From the NCBI GenBank assembly GCA_021413565.1, contig JAIOQC010000100.1:1-10161 (forward strand): a stretch of DNA of 10,161 nucleotides, in the 5' to 3' direction. The stretch is from Candidatus Nomurabacteria bacterium (GTDB lineage Bacteria; Patescibacteriota; Minisyncoccia; Phycocordibacterales; UBA9973). The notes beneath the pieces were generated by a model. The model had not been told where the DNA came from. It did not search any database and saw only the letters and a list, made by a program, of their open reading frames with translations. Positions 1 to 5,423 of the stretch are shown piece by piece; the stretch's first letter is position 1; every line of letters starts with the position of its first letter. Made by a program: the position numbers and the translations under genes.

Positions 1-420
1 ATCACGAATAATGAAGTCCATTTTTACTGGTACTTTGACACTGATGATTTTCTCATCACCGTCATCATCCCAAACGAGAGCAGTCACATTTTCATTTGTC
101 TTTAGGTATTTTGCCGAATCGCCAATGATTTTGTCTGCGAGTACGAATCTATCTTTTGGATTCTCTGGGTCTGTGAACCAATATTCACCTTTATTCATGT
201 AAAGAAATTTAACTTCACGCTTGTTGATTTCTGCTTCATCGGCCTTGTCAGAAGCATGAAAGACTGTATTCCAAGTTCGTCCTGAGAGTAGACTCTTGAG
301 TTTTACTTGGTTTTGAGGTTTGCGTTGCTGAGTACGAGCAACATGCGCTTCTAATACTTCGCAAGGCTCATCCTCGTGTATGATTATTTTCTTTTCGCGT
401 ATTTCAGAATATTCTAACAT
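1..420 (-). CDS. efp: Elongation factor P, N-terminal 140 residues (C-terminus beyond window)
   Basis: EF-P binds the ribosome next to the P site and helps peptide bonds form at consecutive prolines. Read on the minus strand from the ATG at 420-418, the frame is open to the window edge for 140 codons. It gives the domain I start MLEYSEIREKKIIIHEDEP, the loop TQQRKPQNQ followed by VKLKSLLSG (about residues 30-47), then an OB-type domain II with KFLYMNKGEYWF and IGDSAKYLK. A full EF-P has about 185 residues, so most of domain III is missing here. An in-frame TAA three codons before the ATG fixes the start or a later one. No Shine-Dalgarno sequence precedes it. The loop tip position equivalent to E. 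coli Lys34 aligns with a Gln, with Arg-Lys just after it, so the modification route is unclear. Family recognised from memory of the sequence; confident. Confidence 0.9.
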   Translation of the reverse strand, partial: MLEYSEIREKKIIIHEDEPCEVLEAHVARTQQRKPQNQVKLKSLLSGRTWNTVFHASDKADEAEINKREVKFLYMNKGEYWFTDPENPKDRFVLADKIIGDSAKYLKTNENVTALVWDDDGDEKIISVKVPVKMDFIIRD

Positions 421-438
421 GGCTGATTTTTAGGGAGG

Positions 439-544
439 AACGACCATAAAAATCGCCATCCCCGTGTATTTAATATTATATTAATAATCTAGAAAACGAA
501 ACCTATACTCATATTACCATCATGTGAAGGGGGTTGCTGATTTT
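439..544. repeat. Palindromic ~110-bp intergenic element, copy 1
   Basis: The element starts with AACGACCATAAAAATCG and ends with GCTGATTTT. Left arm 449-463 (AAAATCGCCATCCCC) pairs imperfectly with right arm 529-544 (GGGGGTTGCTGATTTT). Internal conserved blocks are TAATAATCTAGAAAACGAA (482-500) and CATGTGAAGGGG (521-532). It is repeated in tandem 114 bp downstream and again at 2490-2603, always in the same orientation. On the minus strand it lies directly upstream of efp. It has no coding potential. It could be a mobile palindromic element or a structured RNA/leader. Confidence 0.75.
475..480 (-). promoter_or_regulatory. Possible -10 box for efp
   Basis: A perfect TATAAT reads on the minus strand (480 to 475), which would start transcription near 468 and leave a leader of about 47 nt before the efp ATG. 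No good -35 is found 16-18 nt upstream, and the box lies inside a copy of the palindromic repeat, in a part not conserved in the other copies. Weak candidate. Confidence 0.3.
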
Positions 545-552
545 ATAGTTCT

Positions 553-656
553 AACGACCATAAAAATCGTTATCCTCGCGTATTAAATTAAATAATGACC
601 TATAACTAACGTATCTAAATATTACATTAACGGCATGTGAAGAGGGTGGCTGATTT
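553..656. repeat. Palindromic ~110-bp intergenic element, copy 2
   Basis: Second copy, 114 bp after copy 1. AACGACCATAAAAATCG is identical to copy 1; the arms are 563-577 (AAAATCGTTATCCTC) and 642-656 (GAGGGTGGCTGATTT). The C-run/G-run core of the stem has changed on both sides (CCCC to CCTC, GGGG to GAGG), so pairing is kept. The middle has diverged from copies 1 and 3, while CATGTGAAGAGG (634-645) is retained. Confidence 0.75.
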
Positions 657-714
657 AATTACTCTGAAGGAGATTCTAAGAGTATACCAAAAAACATCTC
701 AAAATCAATATATA

Positions 715-743
715 TTGACAGTGTAGGTAATAAGGTATAGAAT
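715..743 (+). promoter_or_regulatory. Sigma-70-type promoter of the four-helix membrane protein gene
   Basis: The -35 is a perfect TTGACA (715-720), the spacer is exactly 17 nt, and the -10 is TAGAAT (738-743), one base off consensus. Transcription should start near 750 and leave a leader of about 40 nt before the ATG at 792. This is the best consensus promoter on the plus strand of the window. Confidence 0.75.
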
Positions 744-791
744 TTTTTTAATTAACTTTGTAAATTACACACACTACTAATAAAGACTATT

Positions 792-1184
792 ATGAAACCA
801 ACTATTCCTTTTGGAGCCCTTTTCTTAATAACATTTGTTAACGCAATTATTGTGTTTACATCTGTAGCCTTGAAAACTCCGCCAGTACTTCCTCATCTGT
901 TATTACTTGTCCTATCTATTGTGATTGCTATTAGGTGTCTTATTTGGCAACCTTATTTCCTTCGCAATATAGATAGTCCTGATCCTGAAATCAGCATTGT
1001 GTTGATAGTCGGCACTACGTTCGTTGCGTGTATGCTTGCATTCCGATATGCAGTGAATATATTTATTCACACTGTTTGGATGAAATTCGCTGTGATTTCA
1101 GTCATGGCTCTCATTGCCACTGGGATATCGTATTATTTTTTCGCACGTTCGTCTCGTATCGATAGAATCAAGGATGGACATTAG
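792..1184 (+). CDS. Small four-helix integral membrane protein, function unknown
   Basis: The 130-residue product is almost entirely hydrophobic, with four likely membrane helices at about residues 5-25, 31-52, 67-90 and 97-118. Short polar linkers separate them (for example RNIDSPDPE after helix 2), and the tail is basic (SSRIDRIKDGH). I recognise no catalytic or binding motif and do not know the family. It is judged real because a near-consensus promoter sits 49 nt upstream, a strong terminator begins 11 nt after the TAG stop, and the frame is fully open with a membrane-protein composition. No Shine-Dalgarno sequence precedes the ATG. It is transcribed alone and convergently with recA. The overlapping frame from 1114 to 1380 runs through the terminator and was discarded. 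Confidence 0.75.
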   Translation: MKPTIPFGALFLITFVNAIIVFTSVALKTPPVLPHLLLLVLSIVIAIRCLIWQPYFLRNIDSPDPEISIVLIVGTTFVACMLAFRYAVNIFIHTVWMKFAVISVMALIATGISYYFFARSSRIDRIKDGH

Positions 1185-1194
1185 GTCTGAAACA

Positions 1195-1235
1195 AAAAGC
1201 CGTTCCGTAAATTATTATTTATGTGAACGGCTTTT
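1195..1235. terminator. Bidirectional intrinsic terminator shared with recA
   Basis: AAAAGCCGTTC (1195-1205) pairs perfectly with GAACGGCTTTT (1225-1235). The stem can extend inward through CGTAAA/TTTATG with one bulge. A-rich and T-rich ends give a U-tract on both strands. It lies 11 nt after the membrane-protein stop and about 18 nt after the recA stop on the other strand, so it can serve both convergent genes. Confidence 0.85.
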
Positions 1236-1252
1236 CTATTTCTTGTATAAAA

Positions 1253-2323
1253 TTATTCGCCTGCACTTGCGACCTGTATTTCGTCAAAACGAGAACGAAC
1301 TTCTTTTAGTATTTCATCTGAGAGCTTTTTGTTGTCACGCAAATAGGTGCGAGCAGCATCATAGCCACGACCTAGTTTGATTTCTTCAACTGGGCCTTTT
1401 TCTCGGGCTTTTGCTGTTCCTAGGTAAGTAAAGATTGCTCCACTTGATTTGCTAATTATTCCAATCTTTTCTCCAAGTGCCATAATTTCTCCTTCACGAG
1501 AAATACCTTCACCGTACAATATATCAAATTCAGTTTGTTTGAACGGAGCAGCAACTTTATTTTTCACAACCTTTACTCTTGTGCGAGAGCCGACAACTTC
1601 TTCACCTTTTTTGATTTGAGCAATACGGCGAATATCAAGACGAATTGAAGTGTAGAACTTGAGTGCTTTTCCTCCTGGAGTTGTTTCTGGGTTACCAAAC
1701 ATCACGCCGATTTGCATACGGATTTGATTGATGAATATAACAACGGTTTTTGAGCGAGCAACTATTGCTGTTAGTTTACGAAGCGCTTGAGACATTAGTC
1801 GGGCTTGTTTGCCTACATGACTTTGACCCATATCTCCTTCGATTTCATCGCGTGGAGTAAGTGCAGCCACTGAGTCAATCACAATCACATCAATCTTGCC
1901 TGAGCGAATTAGGCTCTCTGTGATTTCTAAGGCCTGTTCACCATTGTCTGGTTGAGATATAAGTAATTCTTCAATATTCACACCGAGTTTCTTTGAGTAT
2001 TGTGGGTCCATTGCGTGTTCTGCGTCTATGTATGCACAAATACCACCTTTCTTTTGGGCTTCTGCCACAATATGAAGTGCAAGTGTAGTCTTTCCAGAAG
2101 ATTCTGGTCCAAAGATTTCTATCATACGACCACGGGGGACACCACCAACTCCGAGTGCCATATCAAGTCCGATTGAGCCAGTTGGTACAACATCAATATC
2201 GACTCGTGCAGTATCTCCGAGTTTCATTATTGAACCCTCACCAAACTTAGTTTGAATAGAGCGGATTGTATCTGCTATTTCTGAACCCATTTCTTTTGGC
2301 ACTTTTACTTTTTTTGGCTTCAT
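1253..2323 (-). CDS. recA: Recombinase RecA, full length
   Basis: RecA coats single-stranded DNA, drives homologous strand exchange and stimulates LexA self-cleavage in the SOS response. The product is 356 residues, a normal length. Visible landmarks are Walker A GPESSGKT (72-79), the catalytic Glu in YIDAEHA (Glu102), Walker B VIVIDS (146-151), loop L1 around [14 protein letters not shown] (162-175), loop L2 with [15 protein letters not shown] (210-224), and a C-terminal domain with [13 protein letters not shown]. Nothing essential is missing and no intein or intron interrupts it. The ATG at 2323 gives the expected N-terminus, although no Shine-Dalgarno sequence precedes it. An SOS-type promoter at 2435-2463 predicts a leader of about 104 nt, and the shared terminator at 1195-1235 ends the transcript. 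Identity is certain; regulation is inferred from the operator. Confidence 0.99.
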   Translation of the reverse strand: MKPKKVKVPKEMGSEIADTIRSIQTKFGEGSIMKLGDTARVDIDVVPTGSIGLDMALGVGGVPRGRMIEIFGPESSGKTTLALHIVAEAQKKGGICAYIDAEHAMDPQYSKKLGVNIEELLISQPDNGEQALEITESLIRSGKIDVIVIDSVAALTPRDEIEGDMGQSHVGKQARLMSQALRKLTAIVARSKTVVIFINQIRMQIGVMFGNPETTPGGKALKFYTSIRLDIRRIAQIKKGEEVVGSRTRVKVVKNKVAAPFKQTEFDILYGEGISREGEIMALGEKIGIISKSSGAIFTYLGTAKAREKGPVEEIKLGRGYDAARTYLRDNKKLSDEILKEVRSRFDEIQVASAGE

Positions 2324-2345
2324 ATTTAAATTAGTGGCTAGTTTT

Positions 2346-2413
2346 TAGGTTCTAGCTACACTTTAAGATTAATTGTAATTTTTCTAGAAACTAGAACCTA
2401 GTTACTAGAACCT
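2346..2413. repeat. Inverted and direct repeat in the recA leader
   Basis: TAGGTTCTAG (2346-2355) is the exact reverse complement of CTAGAACCTA (2391-2400), and a second copy CTAGAACCT follows at 2405-2413. In the recA leader RNA the single partner can pair with either of the two copies, giving two mutually exclusive hairpins. This may be regulatory or simply a remnant of local duplication. Confidence 0.6.
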
Positions 2414-2434
2414 GTGACCACTGCGACTTGTTTA

Positions 2435-2463
2435 ATTATATGTGAACGCTCGTTCACAGTCAA
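2435..2463 (-). promoter_or_regulatory. recA promoter, near-perfect sigma-70 type
   Basis: On the minus strand the -35 is TTGACT (2463-2458), the spacer is 17 nt (2457-2441) and the -10 is a perfect TATAAT (2440-2435). Transcription should start near 2428. The spacer is almost entirely the LexA palindrome, so repressor binding would directly exclude RNA polymerase. Confidence 0.85.
2441..2458. promoter_or_regulatory. LexA (SOS) operator of recA
   Basis: TGTGAACGCTCGTTCACA is a palindrome with 8-bp perfect arms around a 2-bp centre. It contains GAAC-N4-GTTC (2444-2455), the core of the Bacillus/actinobacterial LexA box rather than the E. coli CTGT-N8-ACAG box. It fills the recA promoter spacer, the expected place for a repressor site. 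No lexA gene is visible in the window. Confidence 0.8.
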
Positions 2464-2489
2464 GTAATTACCTGCGGGTAGTGATTTAT

Positions 2490-2603
2490 AACGAGCATAG
2501 CGACTATATAAATCATTATCCCCGTGCATTCAAAACAAAACTAATAATCTGGAAAACGAATCTTCTTTTAATATTACCACCATGTGAAGGGGATTACTTA
2601 TTT
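2490..2603. repeat. Palindromic ~110-bp intergenic element, copy 3
   Basis: Third copy, same orientation as copies 1 and 2. Blocks shared with copy 1 are ATTATCCCCGTGCATT (2514-2529; copy 1 has GCCATCCCCGTGTATT), CTAATAATCTGGAAAACGAA (2541-2560), ATATTACCACCATGTGAAGG (2571-2590) and the following GGATT. Arms are 2510-2523 and 2589-2603. It occupies the gap between the Ig-like gene and the recA promoter, and the stop codon of that gene (2594-2596) falls inside the right arm, so the element also forms the 3' end of that transcript. Confidence 0.7.
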
Positions 2604-2974
2604 ATTAATGCGACTTGATTATTATTTTTGTAAACTATTTCAAATTCTTTTTCTGATGTATTGCCGAATTTATCACGCGCTTGTAGTGTTACCACTGCAA
2701 GCCCTGGGAGTAGGGCAACTGGTTCTGTGAACGAACCATCGCGGTCTATAAATATTTCTCTACCGTTGAGTGTGATATAAATTGCATTTTTAGCATTACC
2801 TGTAATCTCTGCAACTGACGAATTAGTATTTCTATCAATAGACGCTGTGATTTCCACTCCTTTGAAAATAAAATCCATTTTCAAATATGCAAATGTACCT
2901 ATACCAATAAAAAATACCATACATGCTGTAATCCCAACCCACCATTTCATATTTGTTTGATGTATGTTTTTCAT
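2594..2974 (-). CDS. Membrane-anchored protein with one Ig-like (glucodextranase-B-like) domain
   Basis: The 126-residue product has a short basic N-terminus, one membrane helix at about residues 11-31 (WWVGITACMVFFIGIGTFAY), then an outside-facing domain at about 38-116. That domain shows the beta-sandwich pattern of bacterial Ig-like modules: ITGNAKN, IYITLNGREIFIDRDGSF, LLPGLAVVTLQARDKFGN. Such modules are usually adhesion or structural units and have no active site. Met9 is an alternative start, but it leaves little before the helix. It starts 44 nt after the ftsK stop on the same strand, so cotranscription is likely; an extended -10 (TGCGATAAT) close to the start is a possible second promoter. 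Its partner is unknown. The fold call is by pattern only. Confidence 0.75.
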   Translation of the reverse strand: MKNIHQTNMKWWVGITACMVFFIGIGTFAYLKMDFIFKGVEITASIDRNTNSSVAEITGNAKNAIYITLNGREIFIDRDGSFTEPVALLPGLAVVTLQARDKFGNTSEKEFEIVYKNNNQVALINK

Positions 2975-2988
2975 TTGGTGCTATCTGT

Positions 2989-2997
2989 ATTATCGCA
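2989..2997 (-). promoter_or_regulatory. Possible extended -10 of the Ig-like gene
   Basis: TGCGATAAT on the minus strand (2997-2989) fits the extended -10 form TGnTATAAT with one mismatch. No -35 is evident. Transcription would begin about 8 nt before the ATG, giving a nearly leaderless message. Weak. Confidence 0.25.
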
Positions 2998-3018
2998 TAT
3001 TATGACCTCAACTAATAA

Positions 3019-5247
3019 TTATTGTGTGTTCATGTCAGAAGTGTGGTCTACTGGCTTCTCTAGGACATCTCTTGGTTTTGCGCCATTACCAGCTCCGACA
3101 ACACCTCGTTCTTCTAGCATATCTATTAGTCTTGCTGCTCGAGCGTAACCAATACCCAGTTTTCTCTGTAAATATGAAGTAGAAGCCCTACCTGATTCAA
3201 TTATAGTTTGCCTAGCGTCTTCATACAAGTCATCGTCACCGTCGTCACCACCTAGACTTTCACCATACAAATTATTTCCTTTATCTATTGAGCCTGATAG
3301 GTCGATAGTGTCTGGTAATTCATCCATATAAGCATCCTTGAGATAATCCACAACTCTTTTTACTTCTTCTTCGGAGATAAAGGCACTTTGTAGACGTTCT
3401 GGTTGGGACATTTCACCTGATGCATAGAGCATATCTCCGGCACCGAGCAATTTTTCAGCACCACCAGCATCTAGAATTGTACGAGAATCAATTTGTGAAG
3501 ACACTTGCAGTGCTACTCTTGTTGGAATGTTGGCTTTAATCAAACCAGTAATAACATTTACTGACGGTCTCTGAGTAGAGAGAATCAAGTGAATACCCAC
3601 AGCTCGAGACATCTGAGCAAGTCTCACAATGGCACTTTCGAGTTCTCGTGGATAAGCCTGCATAATATCAGCCAATTCGTCTATGAGGATAACAATATAT
3701 GGCATTTTCTCTACATCACTATTGTTCTTTGCTTTTGCGTATACAGTTGTATGGTATGACTCAATATCACGCACAGATTCTGCTTGCAGTACATCGTATC
3801 GTCTATCCATTTCTTTAGCTGCCCACTTGAGTGCCAAGATTGTTTTCTTTGGGTCGGTAATAACTGGAGTTAATAAGTGGGGGATTTTGTTGTATAGGGT
3901 AAGTTCAACACGCTTTGGGTCAACCATAATGAGACGCAAGTCCTCTGGAGAATTGCGATATAGCAATGATGTGATGACCGAGTGAATAGTTACTGACTTT
4001 CCAGAGCCTGTTGTTCCAGCAATCAATGCGTGTGGCATTTTTGCCAAGTTTCCAAAGACAGCCTTACCAGAGAGTCCTCGTCCAAGCGCAACTGTTAGTG
4101 GTTTTGGAGAGTTTTGGAATTTGTCATCAGACAATAGAGTTGCAAGTCCAACTGTTGATTTAACCTTGTTTGGTATTTCAATACCCACGAGTGACTTTCC
4201 AGGAATTGGTGCTTCAATACGAATAGGGTGGGCTGCAAGGGCAAGCGCCAAGTCATTTTGTAATCCTACGATGCGAGAGAGCTTTACCCCTTGTGCAGGT
4301 TTCAGTGCGTATCGTGTGACTGTAGGTCCGATTGTCACTTCATCCATTTCAACAACAATACCGAAGTTCTCAAGCGTTCTCTGAATGATATTCATGTTGC
4401 CCTTGAGGTCTCCAACATTTGGTTTACCTTTATCTTTTTCAAGTAGTGATAATGGTGGGGGAACATAAGCTTTTGAAACGAATTTCTTACCCTTAGAGAG
4501 TGGCATCTCTTCTTCGTTTTTAGATACAGATGCTGTAGGTTCTTCTTCGTCGTATTCTTCGGTTATAGGTTGTTTGTTTTTTACAACAATCTCTTCTTCG
4601 TCGTAGTTTTCATTTGATTTTCCAAAAGGTAATTTAATATCTCTTTTGAATAAGTTTCGAATTGTTTTCCAGAACTCAATTAGATTTGGTCTCTCATCAA
4701 AAAGTACAATGAGTGCGACAATTAGCATTGTGCCAAGTAAAAGTATGCTTGCATAAATACCAAAGAATTTTATAAATGGCCAAGCCACGATACTACCGAT
4801 GTATCCACCAAAAGTAATATTGATAGACTCACCACTTCCGTTTGATGCAATGTCAGCAATTCCAAGAGATGACAGCAATACAACTGTTCCAGATATTGCG
4901 TGTAATCTTGCAACTTCGGGTAATCCTTTTTTCATCATTGATATGCCAATCGCACCCAAAAGAATTGGCAACAAGTAATATCCAAATCCAAAAATATTTG
5001 CGAATGTATTGTAGAAATAAACACCTGCAATACCTCCTGCTTCAAACATAGACAGTATTATAAATACTCCAAATACAAGTAGAAAAATACCCCAGATACT
5101 TTGTCTGGTTTCGGTTTTTAATTTTGTTTTCTCATTTTTGCGGTTAGAAGATTTACTTTTTCTTTTATTATTTGCTCGTGAATTTCTGGTACTTCTTTCG
5201 TCTTCTTCAAAATCTTCATCTTCTTCTTCAATATCTTTTTTTGCCAT
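3019..5247 (-). CDS. ftsK: DNA translocase FtsK/SpoIIIE
   Basis: FtsK is a membrane-anchored, ATP-driven hexameric motor that pumps chromosomal DNA through the closing septum. The product is 742 residues from the ATG at 5247. Order: a charged tail (2-49, very acidic then basic); about four membrane helices in 50-185; an acidic linker (about 205-255); the alpha/beta motor with Walker A GTTGSGKS (411-418), Walker B VILIDE (about 519-524) and STQRPSVNVITGLIK (557-571); then a C-terminal gamma winged helix (about 673-729) that in relatives reads KOPS-type DNA signals. Domain set and order are normal for FtsK. The frame stays open upstream to 5346, but that part would run into the terminator hairpin, and MAKKD is the typical start. 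No Shine-Dalgarno sequence is present. It leads the Ig-like gene on the same strand. Confidence 0.97.
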   Translation of the reverse strand: MAKKDIEEEDEDFEEDERSTRNSRANNKRKSKSSNRKNEKTKLKTETRQSIWGIFLLVFGVFIILSMFEAGGIAGVYFYNTFANIFGFGYYLLPILLGAIGISMMKKGLPEVARLHAISGTVVLLSSLGIADIASNGSGESINITFGGYIGSIVAWPFIKFFGIYASILLLGTMLIVALIVLFDERPNLIEFWKTIRNLFKRDIKLPFGKSNENYDEEEIVVKNKQPITEEYDEEEPTASVSKNEEEMPLSKGKKFVSKAYVPPPLSLLEKDKGKPNVGDLKGNMNIIQRTLENFGIVVEMDEVTIGPTVTRYALKPAQGVKLSRIVGLQNDLALALAAHPIRIEAPIPGKSLVGIEIPNKVKSTVGLATLLSDDKFQNSPKPLTVALGRGLSGKAVFGNLAKMPHALIAGTTGSGKSVTIHSVITSLLYRNSPEDLRLIMVDPKRVELTLYNKIPHLLTPVITDPKKTILALKWAAKEMDRRYDVLQAESVRDIESYHTTVYAKAKNNSDVEKMPYIVILIDELADIMQAYPRELESAIVRLAQMSRAVGIHLILSTQRPSVNVITGLIKANIPTRVALQVSSQIDSRTILDAGGAEKLLGAGDMLYASGEMSQPERLQSAFISEEEVKRVVDYLKDAYMDELPDTIDLSGSIDKGNNLYGESLGGDDGDDDLYEDARQTIIESGRASTSYLQRKLGIGYARAARLIDMLEERGVVGAGNGAKPRDVLEKPVDHTSDMNTQ

Positions 5248-5258
5248 AATGTACATAT

Positions 5259-5267
5259 ATTTTATCA
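5259..5267 (-). promoter_or_regulatory. Candidate extended -10 promoter of ftsK
   Basis: TGATAAAAT on the minus strand (5267-5259) matches the extended -10 pattern TGnTATAAT with one mismatch; the -35 region is poor. The -10 ends 11 nt before the ATG at 5247, so the transcript would have only about 5 nt of leader. Consistent with the missing Shine-Dalgarno sequence, but unproven. Confidence 0.35.
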
Positions 5268-5338
5268 CGAAAAGTCTATATGATGAAATGAGTATGTAGT
5301 AACTAATAGGTAGCAAAGAGTACGGGAAGTGCGAAATT

Positions 5339-5377
5339 AAAAACACTCGAGCCGACTTTGTCGGCTCGAGTGTTTTT
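5339..5377. terminator. Perfect 18-bp bidirectional hairpin in the divergent ftsK gap
   Basis: Left arm 5339-5356 and right arm 5360-5377 are exact reverse complements (AAAAACACTCGAGCCGAC outward in), with a 3-nt loop TTT. Both strands end in a T-tract, so it should terminate transcription in either direction. Its position between two divergent promoters is unusual: it would insulate ftsK and the winged-helix gene from read-through or antisense transcription. Confidence 0.8.
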
Positions 5378-5380
5378 CCC

Positions 5381-5411
5381 TTTCTACTTTCTACTTGCTA
5401 CTTACTACTTA
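5381..5411 (+). repeat. CTACTT word array next to the hairpin
   Basis: Degenerate copies of CTACTTTCTAC/TTGCTACTTACTAC. A 30-nt stretch here (5381-5410) matches 6701-6730 at 26 of 30 positions. A related inverted array (GTAGTAA..GGTAGCAA) lies on the other side of the hairpin at about 5296-5320, so hairpin plus flanks form a larger imperfect palindrome. The array also provides the -35 of the downstream promoter. Confidence 0.6.
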
Positions 5412-5423
5412 CCCGTATATAAT
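5395..5423 (+). promoter_or_regulatory. Promoter of the helical/winged-helix gene
   Basis: TTGCTA (5395-5400), 17-nt spacer, perfect TATAAT (5418-5423). Transcription would start near 5430. The -10 overlaps the ATG at 5422, so if this promoter is the true one, translation must start at the next ATG, 5473. Confidence 0.55.

Noticed and set aside
439..656. CRISPR array interpretation of the tandem repeats
   Set aside because: Only two adjacent units, repeats are divergent and palindromic over ~105 bp, and there are no uniform spacers or cas genes.
1114..1380. Plus-strand frame overlapping the end of the membrane protein and recA
   Set aside because: It reads through the strong terminator and antisense to recA; composition is not protein-like.
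2957..5051. Plus-strand open frames within and beside ftsK
   Set aside because: All lie opposite the clear ftsK reading frame or its junction and have no promoter or family resemblance.
5248..5346. 33-residue upstream extension of FtsK
   Set aside because: It runs into the terminator hairpin, has atypical hydrophobic sequence, and lies upstream of the likely promoter; MAKKD is the normal FtsK-type start.
5395..5421. TTG start for the winged-helix gene
   Set aside because: The TTG is part of the -35 of its own promoter, and ATG codons follow at 5422 and 5473.
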